A stretch of DNA of 64,000 nt from DASXQK01 sp963724385. GTDB taxonomy: Bacteria > Pseudomonadota > Alphaproteobacteria > Dongiales > Dongiaceae. This document shows, piece by piece, positions 44,028 through 52,934 of the stretch. A program made the position numbers and the translations under genes. Every line of letters begins with the position of its first letter. Position 1 is the first letter of the stretch. Under the pieces are notes generated by a model. It saw only the letters and a list, made by a program, of their open reading frames with translations, made no database searches and had not been told where the DNA came from. The DNA is taken from positions 1,860,001 to 1,924,000 of the forward strand of contig CAVRUJ010000001.1 in the NCBI GenBank assembly GCA_963724385.1, in the 5' to 3' direction.

Positions 44028-45119
44028 CTATGGGATCAGGACGATCTTGCCGACGAATTGCTTGCCGAGGAATTCCTGCTGGGCCCGAACGATCTCCTTC
44101 AAGGGAAAGGTCTTGGCCAGGACCGGCCCGATCTCGCCCCGCTCGATGTAGCCGACGAGGTTGGCGAACACCTCACGCTCCAGGATCGTGCAACCGAGCA
44201 GGGAAAGGTCCTTGAGATAAAGGGTGCGCAAATCCAGCGCGACCAGGGGACCCGCGATGGCGCCCGCCACGGCATAGCGGCCGCCGCGCTTCAACACGTC
44301 CAGCAACTCCGGCCAGTGGAGCCCGCCGACGACATCGATGACCACGTCCACGGCCTCTCGGCCAAGCGCAACGGCAGGGCTGTCGTCGCGCAGGAGGATC
44401 CGGTCCGCGCCGAGGGACCGGATCTGGGCGCCCTTCGCCGCGCTGGTGACAGCGACGACGGTGGCCCCCCGCCGCTTTGCAAGCTGGACCGCCGCCGAGC
44501 CGACGCCGCCGGAAGCGCCGGTGACAAGGACGGTCTCGCGAGCGCGCAGGCCCGCCCGCGTCAGCATGTTCTCAGCGGCGGAATAGGAGCAGGGGAAAGA
44601 CGCGAGCTCGGCGTCGGAGAGCCGGCTTTCGACCTTATGGACGTGCTCAGCCGGCGCCTTGGCGTATTCGGCAAAACCGCCATCGCATTCGGAGCCGAAG
44701 TACAGGGCCTCGTAAGGCCGCCAGCCGACAGGCTGGCGCAGGGCCGGCTCGACGAGGACCCGCTCGCCGAGCCTCGCGGCATCGACATTCTCGCCCACGG
44801 CCACGATGCGGCCGCAGGCGTCGGCGCCCTGGATGCGGGGAAAGGTCAGCGCGGAACCGGTCCAGCCGGTATCCTCGGCCTTCGCCTCCGCATAACCGGA
44901 TCTTCCCCCCTCCGCGGTTGTCCCTTCGGTGACGCCTTTCGAGTACCAGGCCGTCCGCGTGTTGATGTCCGTATTGTTGACGCCGGCTGCAGCGACGCGG
45001 ATCAGGACTTCGTCCGGCTTCGGCCGCGGGACCGGGACATCTTCCCGATACTCGAGCTGGTCGAACCCGCCATGCCCCTTGAGAAGCACGGCCTTCATCG
45101 TCTTCGGAATGGCGATCAT
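44028..45119 (-). CDS. zinc-binding alcohol dehydrogenase / quinone oxidoreductase family protein (MDR)
   Basis: A 363-residue medium-chain dehydrogenase/reductase from ATG 45119, preceded by AAGGA. The N-terminal GroES-like domain includes MKAVLLKGHGGFDQLEYRED and IQGADACGRIVAVGENV. The NAD(P)-binding domain has VTGASGGVGSAAVQLAKRRGA. No complete structural-zinc cysteine set is seen, so it is closer to the quinone oxidoreductase/enoyl reductase branch than to alcohol dehydrogenase. NADPH-dependent reduction of an enone or quinone is the likely reaction. No partner gene is adjacent. Confidence 0.83.
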   Translation of the reverse strand: MIAIPKTMKAVLLKGHGGFDQLEYREDVPVPRPKPDEVLIRVAAAGVNNTDINTRTAWYSKGVTEGTTAEGGRSGYAEAKAEDTGWTGSALTFPRIQGADACGRIVAVGENVDAARLGERVLVEPALRQPVGWRPYEALYFGSECDGGFAEYAKAPAEHVHKVESRLSDAELASFPCSYSAAENMLTRAGLRARETVLVTGASGGVGSAAVQLAKRRGATVVAVTSAAKGAQIRSLGADRILLRDDSPAVALGREAVDVVIDVVGGLHWPELLDVLKRGGRYAVAGAIAGPLVALDLRTLYLKDLSLLGCTILEREVFANLVGYIERGEIGPVLAKTFPLKEIVRAQQEFLGKQFVGKIVLIP

Positions 45120-45376
45120 AGAATGGTCCTTACGAAGGCCCGGGGAAAGACGGGATGAGGCACAAGACCGAACGTCGCGAGGCAAGGGTTGCTCAGGCAC
45201 CCAGTCACCAAGGCACGAGCCCGGACAGAGAGCCGGCGGCTAGCCGACTGTAGCGATGGACGCCGGCGCCGTTCAAGCTATGCTGACAGGACCGCAACAT
45301 GGGCTGGACCCGGTCAAGCCGACGCGGGCCGCCATAGGATTGTCGGCAAACTCTGGAAGCACGGGGCCCCTGTTAC

Positions 45377-45511
45377 ATGCGCTCGCGGTTGGTGCTGGGA
45401 ATGTTCATGAGCCTGTTGCTGTTGGCCGGCTGCGCCAACAGCGCGTCGGTCAAGAGTTCGGGTTCGGAAAACGGTTCGCGGACCCAAATGATATTCGGCC
45501 TGCCGTTCTGA
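45377..45511 (+). CDS. tiny lipoprotein (entericidin-like size)
   Basis: A 44-residue peptide from ATG 45377 to TGA 45511. The first residues, MRSRLVLGMFMSLLLLAGC, form a textbook lipoprotein signal with lipobox LAGC (Cys19). The mature peptide of about 26 residues is Ser-rich and ends MIFGLPF. The ribosome binding site is weak, so expression is uncertain. No homologue is recognised. Confidence 0.5.
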   Translation: MRSRLVLGMFMSLLLLAGCANSASVKSSGSENGSRTQMIFGLPF

Positions 45512-45646
45512 GCGAGCCGTGCCCGGCGATGACGCGGACCATTGGGCGCGAGCCGGGCGCTCCCTGGACTTTGGCCCAGAATCGGGAAGGCCGTTGTTGA
45601 TTCACGTCAAGGCCGCGAGACGGCCAATGACCGATGATAGGCAGGC

Positions 45647-47335
45647 ATGGCACGCAGATTGACCTTTTGGGCGCGCAGAGCCGCTGGGGCGCTCGTCATA
45701 AGCGTGCTGCTCGTACTTCTCGCCCGAGTCTCGCCGGCCGCAGCGGACAGTGTTCCCGCGGCGCCGTCCTATGCGCAGGAAATCTCGGCCCGCCTTCAAT
45801 CGACGATGCCGCTCGCCGTCGAGGGGTTCCTCCTCGACCGGGCGCTCCTGGTCCAGGTCTATGGCAAGCGGGCAAACGCGGCGATCTGGGAGGACCACGC
45901 CCACTGGGCGGTGTCGCTCCAAAATGCGCTGGCCGACGCAGGTACCGAAGGCATCCCGCCAGCAAGCTTGGGCTTGCAGGCGTTGCAGCAGGCGCTGGCC
46001 GATCCGGCCCTGGCCCCTGCCGAGCGCGACCTCATCCTGACCGACCGCTTCCTCGCTTATGCTGCGATCCTTGCCCATGGGCGCATCGATATCAGCTCGA
46101 TCGACGCGCTTTGGACCCTTCCTGCCCCGCTGTTCGATCCCGCGGCGGCAATTACAAGCCTCATCGCCGCCGACGGGCCGGCGCCGGTGCTGCAACAAAT
46201 GCTGCCGAGCTCTGCCGGTTATGAGCGGCTAAGGGCGGCTTATGGGAAATATCAGCAGATTGCGGCTCTGGGCGGATGGAGAAGCCTGCCGGCCGCCACC
46301 AGCCTCAAGTTCGGCGACACCGGGCCGCTGGTCGCGAGCCTCAGCGACCGGCTGGCGGCCGAAGGAGATCTGGCCTCGAACCAAGCGGGCATCGGAACAT
46401 TCGGGACAGTGCTGGCCAACGCGGTCAGCCGCTTTCAGCAGCGCCATGGCCTGCTGGTGGACGGGCGGGTCGGTCCCGCGACCTTGGCCGCGCTCGACAT
46501 CAGCGCCGAGGACCGGGTGCGCCAGCTCGGCATCAATCTCGAACGGCTGCGGGCCATGCCGCGGGCCTGGCCTGCGACCCGCATAGAAGCAGAGCAGTCA
46601 TCGCAAATGCTGACCTATTACCGCGATGGCAAGCCCTTACTGGTCTCGCGCATCATCGTCGGGCAGGCGAACCATCCGACCCCGGTGCTCGCGGCCGAGG
46701 TCTACCGGATCGTCCTCGATCCCGCCTGGGTGGTGCCGACCTCGATCATCCAGCACGAGATCCAGCCGCGGCTGCGCTGGGACCCCGGCTATCTCGCGAA
46801 AAACCACATGGAGATCACGGGGCGCGAGGGCGGCGATCCCACGGGCCAGGATCTGAACTGGAAAAAGACCAATATCCTCGCCATGGGGTGGGGGCTGCGC
46901 CAGCTGCCGGGGCCGTGGAACGCGCTCGGCAGCGTCATGCTGGACATGCCCAACCCATTCGATGTCTATCTTCATGACACGCCGTTTCACAACTTGTTCA
47001 ACCTGCCGCAGCGGGCGCTGAGCCACGGCTGCGTGCGCGTCGACCTCGCGCGCGAGCTCGCCGGCGATCTTCTGGGAGCCACGCTGCCCGATCCGGGCGC
47101 GCCCACTCGCATCGTGCCGTTGGCAAAGCCAGTACCAGTGTTTTTCCTCTACCAGACCGCCTTCGCGGACGCGGACGGGACCGTGGAGTTCCGCGACGAC
47201 ATCTATGGCAGCGACGCCCGCCTCGCCGCCGCCATCGATGCGGTCGAGGAGGGGGTGCCCGAGCCCAGCGTCGGCCCGAACAGCATGGCCAAGTCCTGCC
47301 CGGGTATCGCGGCCGATCTGGCGACCTTCGATTGA
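45647..47335 (+). CDS. L,D-transpeptidase (YcbB/LdtD-like) with peptidoglycan-binding domain
   Basis: A 562-residue secreted protein. The signal sequence ends near residue 35. A helical N-terminal region (about 40-210) is followed by a peptidoglycan-binding domain (SRFQQRHGLLVDGRVGPATLAALD, about 263-286) and a YkuD catalytic domain (about 320-490). The catalytic motif is LSHGCVRVD with Cys462 and the upstream HDTPFHNLF. The enzyme makes 3-3 cross-links in peptidoglycan or attaches proteins to it. This length and domain order fit the large YcbB-type enzymes. The stop codon lies within the first copy of a 52-base tandem repeat. Confidence 0.88.
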   Translation: MARRLTFWARRAAGALVISVLLVLLARVSPAAADSVPAAPSYAQEISARLQSTMPLAVEGFLLDRALLVQVYGKRANAAIWEDHAHWAVSLQNALADAGTEGIPPASLGLQALQQALADPALAPAERDLILTDRFLAYAAILAHGRIDISSIDALWTLPAPLFDPAAAITSLIAADGPAPVLQQMLPSSAGYERLRAAYGKYQQIAALGGWRSLPAATSLKFGDTGPLVASLSDRLAAEGDLASNQAGIGTFGTVLANAVSRFQQRHGLLVDGRVGPATLAALDISAEDRVRQLGINLERLRAMPRAWPATRIEAEQSSQMLTYYRDGKPLLVSRIIVGQANHPTPVLAAEVYRIVLDPAWVVPTSIIQHEIQPRLRWDPGYLAKNHMEITGREGGDPTGQDLNWKKTNILAMGWGLRQLPGPWNALGSVMLDMPNPFDVYLHDTPFHNLFNLPQRALSHGCVRVDLARELAGDLLGATLPDPGAPTRIVPLAKPVPVFFLYQTAFADADGTVEFRDDIYGSDARLAAAIDAVEEGVPEPSVGPNSMAKSCPGIAADLATFD

Positions 47336-47402
47336 CACGGGTCCGGCAATCCCGGGTATCGCGGCCGATCTGGCGACCTTCGATTGACACGGGTCCGGCA
47401 AT
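47299..47402. repeat. perfect 52-bp tandem duplication at the 3' end of the L,D-transpeptidase gene
   Basis: Bases 47299-47350 and 47351-47402 are identical, starting CCCGGGTATCGC and ending GTCCGGCAAT. The first copy encodes the last 12 codons and TGA of the transpeptidase; the second is untranslated. A recent slippage or unequal exchange event is the simplest explanation. Confidence 0.92.
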
Positions 47403-47506
47403 TCGCCCGAACCCCTTTTGACCTAGATCATTGATCCTCGGCCTGGGCAGGCGGGAAATTCGGACCGGCTTCGGCGCCGGGCCGGACGAAGCATTGGAGG
47501 CAAGAG

Positions 47507-47719
47507 ATGTCCTATCTCCTCAGGGTCAGGTTGCGGCTGAAAGGAATGCCGGAACGCGAGCCGCCGGTCTCCATGCACCTGGTCAAGATCCCGGCTGTCG
47601 GCGATCGGATCGAGGTTCCCTATCGCGGCGCCGGGCTGTGGGCCGCGGTCAGCTATGTCTGGTCGCCGGCGAAGGAGCAGCCGGATGCGATTCACGATGT
47701 GGACGCCGAGCAAGAATGA
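47507..47719 (+). CDS. small hypothetical protein
   Basis: A 70-residue protein from ATG 47507, with GGAGG 6 bases upstream. It is rich in beta-type residues (SYLLRVRLRLKGMPEREPP, then IPAVGDRIEVPY) and ends in an acidic tail (DVDAEQE). No signal peptide or membrane span is visible and no family is recognised. The strong binding site supports it as a real gene. Confidence 0.6.
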   Translation: MSYLLRVRLRLKGMPEREPPVSMHLVKIPAVGDRIEVPYRGAGLWAAVSYVWSPAKEQPDAIHDVDAEQE

Positions 47720-47794
47720 GCCGCTTCGGCTTCAGGGTATCGCCAGGTGCATGATCGGCCTCACGCGCCATCGGCGAGATCGGAGAGGATGGGA

Positions 47795-48121
47795 ATGACC
47801 CGACGTAAAGTGGGCTGGTGCTTCGTCTCGCTGGCTGCGCTTCTGATCAGTTCATGGAGCTCGATGGCCGAGGCGCAGGATCCCAGGCAAGGACTGATTC
47901 TGGCGCGCCATTGGTGCACCGCGTGCCACCTCGTTGAAGCCGGGCAATTCGCAAGCGACGCAGCGCCGCCCTTTGCCACCATCGCCAAGGACCCCGCCAA
48001 CACGCCGGAGCGGCTTCAGCACTGGCTTGACGCCCCCCATCCCGCGATGCCCGATCTCAAACTGTCGCGCGACGAGCAAGACAACGTCATCGCCTACCTG
48101 CTTTCGCTGAAGCCGCAATAA
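47795..48121 (+). CDS. periplasmic c-type cytochrome
   Basis: A 108-residue protein from ATG 47795, preceded by GAGAGG (ATG 47789 is possible). The signal peptide ends at about residue 27 (MAEAQ). The single haem motif CTACH is at residues 41-45, and the likely axial methionine is in PAMPDLKLS near the C-terminus. DEQDNVIAYLLSL is the terminal helix typical of class I cytochromes c. It carries electrons in the periplasm. The partner oxidase or dehydrogenase is not in the window. Confidence 0.85.
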   Translation: MTRRKVGWCFVSLAALLISSWSSMAEAQDPRQGLILARHWCTACHLVEAGQFASDAAPPFATIAKDPANTPERLQHWLDAPHPAMPDLKLSRDEQDNVIAYLLSLKPQ

Positions 48122-48139
48122 CAACGCCGCCAGAAACGA

Positions 48140-48916
48140 TCAGAACGGCCCGCAGCCGTGGTCGAGGAGGAATTGGCGCACCGAGGCGTCGTCGCTGGAC
48201 ACGAGGTAGAACATGCGGTTGAAGCGCGCTTGGCGCAGAGCGATATCATGCTCCATGCCGAGGGCCAGCTTGCGATAGAAGGCATAGACGCTTCTGAAGT
48301 TCTGCAGATAGAGAGATTCTTCGACGGCGACCTCAGCGATCTTGCAGCTATTGGCGGTCTGGTTGAGACGCGCCGATTCCTCCTTCATCTGGCTGAGGCG
48401 CGTGGAATAGGTCTCCGAATCGCCGATTAGGCGGATCGCTTCCGCCATGCTCGAGCTGAACAGCACATGGGCGTCGGGCAGCGCGCCCAGCATCATCTGA
48501 TACTCGTGCAGGATTTCATGCACGTCGTAAGGGCCGAGCTTGGATCGAAAGCCGATGGAATAGTCGGCCACGTAGTCGACGGCGCAATTTAAGGCGAGCC
48601 CGCCTTCGCCGGCCGGGTGGGGGAACTTGTCCTTGTCGTAGATCCTGTATTCGATCGAGGGGCAGATCGATTCGAGCTTCATGCCCGTGATCTCGCGATA
48701 GGCGGGGAAGACCTTGCAGGCGACGTTCTCGATGAAGGGGAGGCACAGCTTCTTCTCGGCCGGATCGGAAACACCGCTGCAGTCGATGGAGAAGCTGACC
48801 GGCAGTTCGAAGAGCTTGGGACAGCCCTGCACGGTGAACCTGTCTTGCGCGAAAGACGAAGCCGCTGGGCCGGCGACGGCCAGGACGGCGGCCAAGGCTT
48901 GCAAGAGCTTTCTCAC
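48140..48916 (-). CDS. secreted cysteine-rich protein with HExxH motif, unknown function
   Basis: A 258-residue exported protein; the signal peptide ends at about residue 23 (SSFAQ). The mature part has eight cysteines (32, 46, 58, 67, 85, 111 and two near the C-terminus), suggesting disulfides. HEILH at residues 133-137 fits the zinc-peptidase HExxH pattern, and Glu159 (MAEAIRLIGD) lies 22 residues later, the spacing of the third ligand in gluzincin peptidases. No named family is recognised, so peptidase activity is a hypothesis. Its ATG overlaps the stop of the upstream small secreted peptide (ATGA), so the two are translationally coupled. Confidence 0.65.
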   Translation of the reverse strand: MRKLLQALAAVLAVAGPAASSFAQDRFTVQGCPKLFELPVSFSIDCSGVSDPAEKKLCLPFIENVACKVFPAYREITGMKLESICPSIEYRIYDKDKFPHPAGEGGLALNCAVDYVADYSIGFRSKLGPYDVHEILHEYQMMLGALPDAHVLFSSSMAEAIRLIGDSETYSTRLSQMKEESARLNQTANSCKIAEVAVEESLYLQNFRSVYAFYRKLALGMEHDIALRQARFNRMFYLVSSDDASVRQFLLDHGCGPF

Positions 48917-49032
48917 GACCGGCGCTGCCTAACCGTCCGGCAAATTCCCGTCATGGGGTCGCAGGGTTCGGCATGGGCGGCGCTCGCAGCGAGGCACAGG
49001 ACCGCGATCGCGATGCATGCTGGGTATTCCAT
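48913..49032 (-). CDS. 39-residue secreted peptide, coupled to the HExxH protein
   Basis: It runs from ATG 49032 to TGA 48913, with AAGGAG 7 bases before the start. The sequence starts MEYPACIAIAVLCLAASAAH, and signal peptidase cleavage at AHA would leave an 18-residue mature peptide (EPCDPMTGICRTVRQRRS) with two cysteines and a basic tail. It overlaps the next gene by 4 bases. The strong binding site and coupling support translation; the function is unknown. Confidence 0.55.
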   Translation of the reverse strand: MEYPACIAIAVLCLAASAAHAEPCDPMTGICRTVRQRRS

Positions 49033-49239
49033 TGCGGGCTCCTTCGGTTCCGCATCCCCCTCGAATTGAATGGCCCCCTCACTTGCCCTTGAGCGGTACA
49101 GGCGAAGACGGCAGCGATTATACCTCAGTGCGGGAAAGCGCGCCGCAACTCGCTGAACATAAGCCCCAGCCTTGGAGGCCGAGCACTGCCGTCCGGCTCG
49201 ATATCCGCTGCAGGCCGGCGGCCAAGTCAAGGGGAAGGC

Positions 49240-49271
49240 AAAAAGAAGGAGGCGGCCGCAGGGCCGCCTCC
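49240..49271 (-). terminator. Rho-independent terminator of the ABC importer operon
   Basis: A 10-bp perfect stem (GGAGGCGGCC at 49248-49257 with GGCCGCCTCC at 49262-49271) with a GCAG loop. On the minus strand it is followed by TTCTTTTT. It lies 41 bases past the stop of the substrate-binding protein gene. Confidence 0.85.
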
Positions 49272-49311
49272 GGGTCGCACTGGTTCGCTTAGGGCGAAGC
49301 GAAGAGGCTGG

Positions 49312-50355
49312 TTACTGGGCGTAGCCGAGCTCCTTGTTAGCTTCGATCACGAACGCATTGGTGTAGGTTTTGCTCAGATCGACGTTGCCGGTGATCTTAC
49401 CGGCCGCCTTTTCCACGTCGTAGACCGTCTGCGGCCCGCCGTCGGGCATCATGCCGTCGGCGATGAATTGGCCTTTATCCTGGGCCAAGGCCTTGACGTA
49501 TTCGTCCTCGGTCGAGAGCGGGTTGCTGACAAAGTCCCTGGGCAGCTTGGCGGCGATGTCGGCCGCGCTGTGGGTATCGATCCAGTGCATGGTCTCGACC
49601 AGGGCGGTGACGACGCGCTGGGTCGTGTCCTTGTTCTGCTCCACCCAGTCGCCGCGGGCCAGGACCGTGGCCGTCGGCCAAAAGCCGCCGAGCCACTTCT
49701 TGACGCCGTCGCCGGTCGAAAGATCGATGGCGGAATACCCGATGCCGAGCTTTTCGATCGCGTTGACGGTCGGCTGAGTGGTGATGCCGCAGACGGCCTT
49801 GCCGAACTTGAGGGCCGCGATCATGGTCTGGCCCGCGCCGGCAGAGACGCGGGTGTAGTCGGTCGTCGTCATGCCGCTACGGGCCGAGACATACCGCACG
49901 AGATCGTCGGTGCCGGAGCCGATGTCGGTGACGCCGACGGCCTTGCCCTTCCAGTCGGTGGGCGAGGTCACGTTCGAGCCGGTGGCGCACATGATCCGCT
50001 CGCCCGGCGCGTTGCCGAGCTGGGCGATGCCGATGACGTTCTTGCCGGCCATCTGGAAATCGATCGCGTGGACGTACCAGGCGCCGGCCATCTCCACCTG
50101 TCCGGACACGACCGCGTCCTCGGCGCCGATGCCGCCCTCCTGCTCGGTGCTGAGCTCGACATTGACGCCATGCTTCTTGTAGAAGCCGAGGCTCTCGGCG
50201 AGCTGATAGGGAAGATAGATCTGCTTGTCGATGCCGCCCACCATCAGGTGCACCGTCGGCATGTCATCGGCGCGAACGGGCGCGAGCGCGGCGCCCGCGA
50301 CGAGCGTCGCCGCGGCTGCACCAGCGAGGGTGAACGACAGTATGCTTCTCTTCAT
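49312..50355 (-). CDS. ABC transporter substrate-binding protein (NitT/TauT family)
   Basis: A 347-residue periplasmic binding protein. The signal peptide ends near residue 29 (PVRAD). VHLMVGGIDKQIYLPYQLAESLGFYKKHGVNVEL and VGVTDIGSGTDDLVRYVSARSGM are typical of the SsuA/THI5-like (NMT1) family. Members bind taurine, alkanesulfonates, nitrate, pyrimidine precursors or aromatic acids. It is the last gene of a leftward operon after ATPase and permease, and ends at a strong terminator. Its ligand may relate to the divergent RidA/amidohydrolase genes. Confidence 0.87.
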   Translation of the reverse strand: MKRSILSFTLAGAAAATLVAGAALAPVRADDMPTVHLMVGGIDKQIYLPYQLAESLGFYKKHGVNVELSTEQEGGIGAEDAVVSGQVEMAGAWYVHAIDFQMAGKNVIGIAQLGNAPGERIMCATGSNVTSPTDWKGKAVGVTDIGSGTDDLVRYVSARSGMTTTDYTRVSAGAGQTMIAALKFGKAVCGITTQPTVNAIEKLGIGYSAIDLSTGDGVKKWLGGFWPTATVLARGDWVEQNKDTTQRVVTALVETMHWIDTHSAADIAAKLPRDFVSNPLSTEDEYVKALAQDKGQFIADGMMPDGGPQTVYDVEKAAGKITGNVDLSKTYTNAFVIEANKELGYAQ

Positions 50356-50424
50356 CTTGGTCTCCTTTCCATGCAGATGTTCTCTAGCGAGTTTCGAGCG
50401 GGGAGCGGGGGCGCCCGGCGCTGT

Positions 50425-51300
50425 CTAGATTCCCTTGACGTTGCTGTCGCCGGCCAAGGGCGGCCGCCAGGCGAGCAGTCGCCTCTCCAGCACTTCCATG
50501 GCGGCCTCGGCGCTGACCGCCAGCACGCCGATGACCAGCATCGCCGCGAAAACGCCATTAGCGTCGAATGTGTTCTGGGCCGTGGCGATAACGAGGCCCA
50601 GGCCATGCTGGGCGCCCAGGAACTCGCCCACGATTGCGCCGATAATGGCCAGGCCAAGGGCCACGTGAAGGCTGGCGATGATCCAGGTCATGGCCGAAGG
50701 AAGCACGACATGGGCCACGACCTGCAGGCGCGTGGCGCCGAGGATGCGGGCGTTGGCGACGAAATTGCGATCGACGCTGCGCACGCCCTGAAAGGCGTTA
50801 AAGAAAACTACAAAGAAGACCAGCACCGCCGCCAACATGACCTTCGAGGTGAGGCCGAGGCCCAGCCACATGATGAAGATCGAGCCCAGCACGATGCGCG
50901 GCAGGGCGTTGACCGCCTTGATGAAGGGCGCGAAGACATCGGCGAGAAAGGGGATCTCGCCCAAGGTCACGCCGCAGGCGACGCCGAGCGCCACGCCGAC
51001 CAGGAAGCCCAGCACGGATTCCTCGATCGTCACCCAGATCTGGAGCCACAGCGAGCCATAGGCGGTGCCGTTGACGGCCCAGTCCGCGAGCCGCAAAACG
51101 ATGCCCAAAGGCGAGCCGAAGAAGAAGGGATCGATGACCCCGACGCGGGACAGAATCTCCCAGGCGCCAAGGATGACGATCACAGTCGCCGCCTGGGCGG
51201 CGCGCACCTGAACCTTGCGCCGGCGCGCTCGGGTCCTCGCCTGGGCGGCCAGGGAGCCAGCGTCCGAGGCCGCGGCGGGAGCGCTGGCTTCCGCGTTCAT
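50425..51300 (-). CDS. ABC transporter permease (SsuC/TauC-like)
   Basis: A 291-residue inner-membrane protein with six spans. The EAA loop reads FVANARILGATRLQVVAHVVLP. The N-terminal 40 residues are cytoplasmic, Ala- and Arg-rich. The start overlaps the ATPase stop by 4 bases (ATGA), and the binding protein gene follows 69 bases later. It forms the translocation channel of the importer. Confidence 0.88.
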   Translation of the reverse strand: MNAEASAPAAASDAGSLAAQARTRARRRKVQVRAAQAATVIVILGAWEILSRVGVIDPFFFGSPLGIVLRLADWAVNGTAYGSLWLQIWVTIEESVLGFLVGVALGVACGVTLGEIPFLADVFAPFIKAVNALPRIVLGSIFIMWLGLGLTSKVMLAAVLVFFVVFFNAFQGVRSVDRNFVANARILGATRLQVVAHVVLPSAMTWIIASLHVALGLAIIGAIVGEFLGAQHGLGLVIATAQNTFDANGVFAAMLVIGVLAVSAEAAMEVLERRLLAWRPPLAGDSNVKGI

Positions 51301-52139
51301 GCGGCGGCACCTTCGTCGGGGCCGGCCGAGGTGACGCGCGAATAGGCGCGCGAGACTTCCTCGCGCAGCGCCTCCCAGATCTGCCGGTAAAGCTCGAGGA
51401 AGCGTGGCTGGAAGCGGATATCCTGGACCGCGCCGCGCGGGCGGGGCAGATCGACCTCGAAGATCGCCTTGACCGTGCCCGGCCCGGCGGTGATGACCGC
51501 GACCTTGTCGGCGAGCCCGATCGCCTCCTCGAGGTCATGGGTCACGAACAACACCGTGGGCTTCAGCTTCTCCCACACAGCGAGCAGCTCGTTCGACATG
51601 ATGGCGCGCGTCTGCACATCAAGCGCCGAGAACGGCTCGTCCATCAGGAGGAGCACCGGCTCGTTGATCAGGGCGGCGGCAAGGGCGGCGCGCTTGCGCA
51701 TGCCGCCCGAGAGCTGATGGGGATAGTGGTGCTCGAAGCCGGAGAGGCCCACGGTCTTGAGCCAAGCGCGCGCCATGTCCAAGGACTTCTTTCTGGGCTG
51801 GCCACGAAACATCGGACCCAGCGCGACATTGGCAAGCACCGGTTTCCAGGGCAAGAGCGCATCCGTCTGAAACACGAAGCTCGCGCGCTTGGTGATGCCT
51901 TCGACCGGCAGACCCGAAACGCGCACAATCCCGGCGCTCGGTCGATCGAGGCCGGCGGCAAGGGTCAGCGTCGTCGACTTGCCGCAGCCCGTCGGGCCGA
52001 CGACGGCGCAGAATTCCCCCGGTTTGACGGAGAGATTGACGTCGCGGATGGCGGTCATCACGGCCCCGGTAGGCGAGACGAAGCGCTTGGTCACCTGGGA
52101 AAACTCGACCCCGCTCGAACTAGCTTCCGCAGCCGCCAT
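51297..52139 (-). CDS. ABC transporter ATP-binding protein (SsuB/TauB-like)
   Basis: A 280-residue ATPase. I chose ATG 52139, preceded by GGGAGG about 10 bases upstream; an in-frame GTG at 52178 has no binding site. Walker A is GPTGCGKST (residues 48-56), the signature is LSGGMRKRA and Walker B is LLLMDEPF, with the switch histidine in FVTHDLEEA. It is the first gene of the leftward importer operon and overlaps the permease start by 4 bases. The 250-base divergent gap to the RidA gene should hold both promoters. Confidence 0.9.
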   Translation of the reverse strand: MAAAEASSSGVEFSQVTKRFVSPTGAVMTAIRDVNLSVKPGEFCAVVGPTGCGKSTTLTLAAGLDRPSAGIVRVSGLPVEGITKRASFVFQTDALLPWKPVLANVALGPMFRGQPRKKSLDMARAWLKTVGLSGFEHHYPHQLSGGMRKRAALAAALINEPVLLLMDEPFSALDVQTRAIMSNELLAVWEKLKPTVLFVTHDLEEAIGLADKVAVITAGPGTVKAIFEVDLPRPRGAVQDIRFQPRFLELYRQIWEALREEVSRAYSRVTSAGPDEGAAA

Positions 52140-52392
52140 CGGCGGTTTGCCTCCCAAATGGGCAGTTTCTTCGCTCACCGAGAAACCAGCTTCGCCACCA
52201 TCGCGCCAAGGACGAAAGCCGCGGCGCTGGATTCTTTACCGATGCAGCTAGAAAATGCGCCGTTTTGAAGACTGCCGCAAGGCCGAAGGGCTGCGCCGGC
52301 CGGGGCGCCCCGAGCCCTTCTCCCCGAGCGGCGCGCACCTCGGGACTCCGGCCATGATTCCCGGGGCGAGAGAGAGGTCAAGGAAGAGCGCC

Positions 52393-52881
52393 ATGACGGG
52401 ACAGATCGAGACGCGGCTCGCCGAGCTCGGCATCACCCTGCCGCGCCCGCCGCGCGCCATCGGCAACTTCGCCTACGGCGTCGAGCATGCCGGCATCCTC
52501 TACCTGTCGGGCACCTATGGCACGGCCGTGGGGGATGACGGCGAAGACTTCCTTCCCATTGTCGGCAAGCTCGGCGCGGCGCTCGCGATCGAAGACGGCT
52601 ATCGATCCGCAAGGCTGATGGCGATCAACCACCTCGCCATGGCCAAGGCCGTGCTCGGCGACCTCGACCGCATCGAGCGCGTGATCCGCCTGCTCGGCTT
52701 CGTCAACGCCGCCGCCGGCTTCAGGGACGCACCCAAGGTGCTGAACGGCGCCTCGGACCTGCTGATCGCGGTGTTCGGCGCGGAGCGTGGGCAGCATGCC
52801 CGCTCCGCGCTCTACCAGCACGAACTCGCCCGGGATGCGCCGGTGGCGGGGGAACTGACCCTGGCGCTGCGGCAGGGGTGA
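52393..52881 (+). CDS. RidA family protein (YjgF/YER057c/UK114 type)
   Basis: A 162-residue protein from ATG 52393, preceded by AAGGA; the frame is open to 52255 without a binding site. The YjgF-like core is FAYGVEHAGILYLSGTYG, LGDLDRIERVIRLLGFVNAA and GQHARSALYQHEL, the last holding the conserved arginine that binds substrate carboxylate in deaminating RidA proteins. Members hydrolyse reactive enamines/imines, and a branch deaminates 2-aminomuconate. The ACMSD-like amidohydrolase gene lies 53 bases downstream, which supports a role in aminomuconate-type catabolism, though that is inference. Confidence 0.82.
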   Translation: MTGQIETRLAELGITLPRPPRAIGNFAYGVEHAGILYLSGTYGTAVGDDGEDFLPIVGKLGAALAIEDGYRSARLMAINHLAMAKAVLGDLDRIERVIRLLGFVNAAAGFRDAPKVLNGASDLLIAVFGAERGQHARSALYQHELARDAPVAGELTLALRQG

Positions 52882-52934
52882 GGGAGTGACCGGATCGACG
52901 CAGTCGGCTCGACCACGCAAGGAGCAACACCAAT

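Noticed and set aside
47299..47402. 52-bp repeats as a possible CRISPR fragment
   Set aside because: The copies are directly adjacent without spacers and contain coding sequence, so this is a simple tandem duplication.
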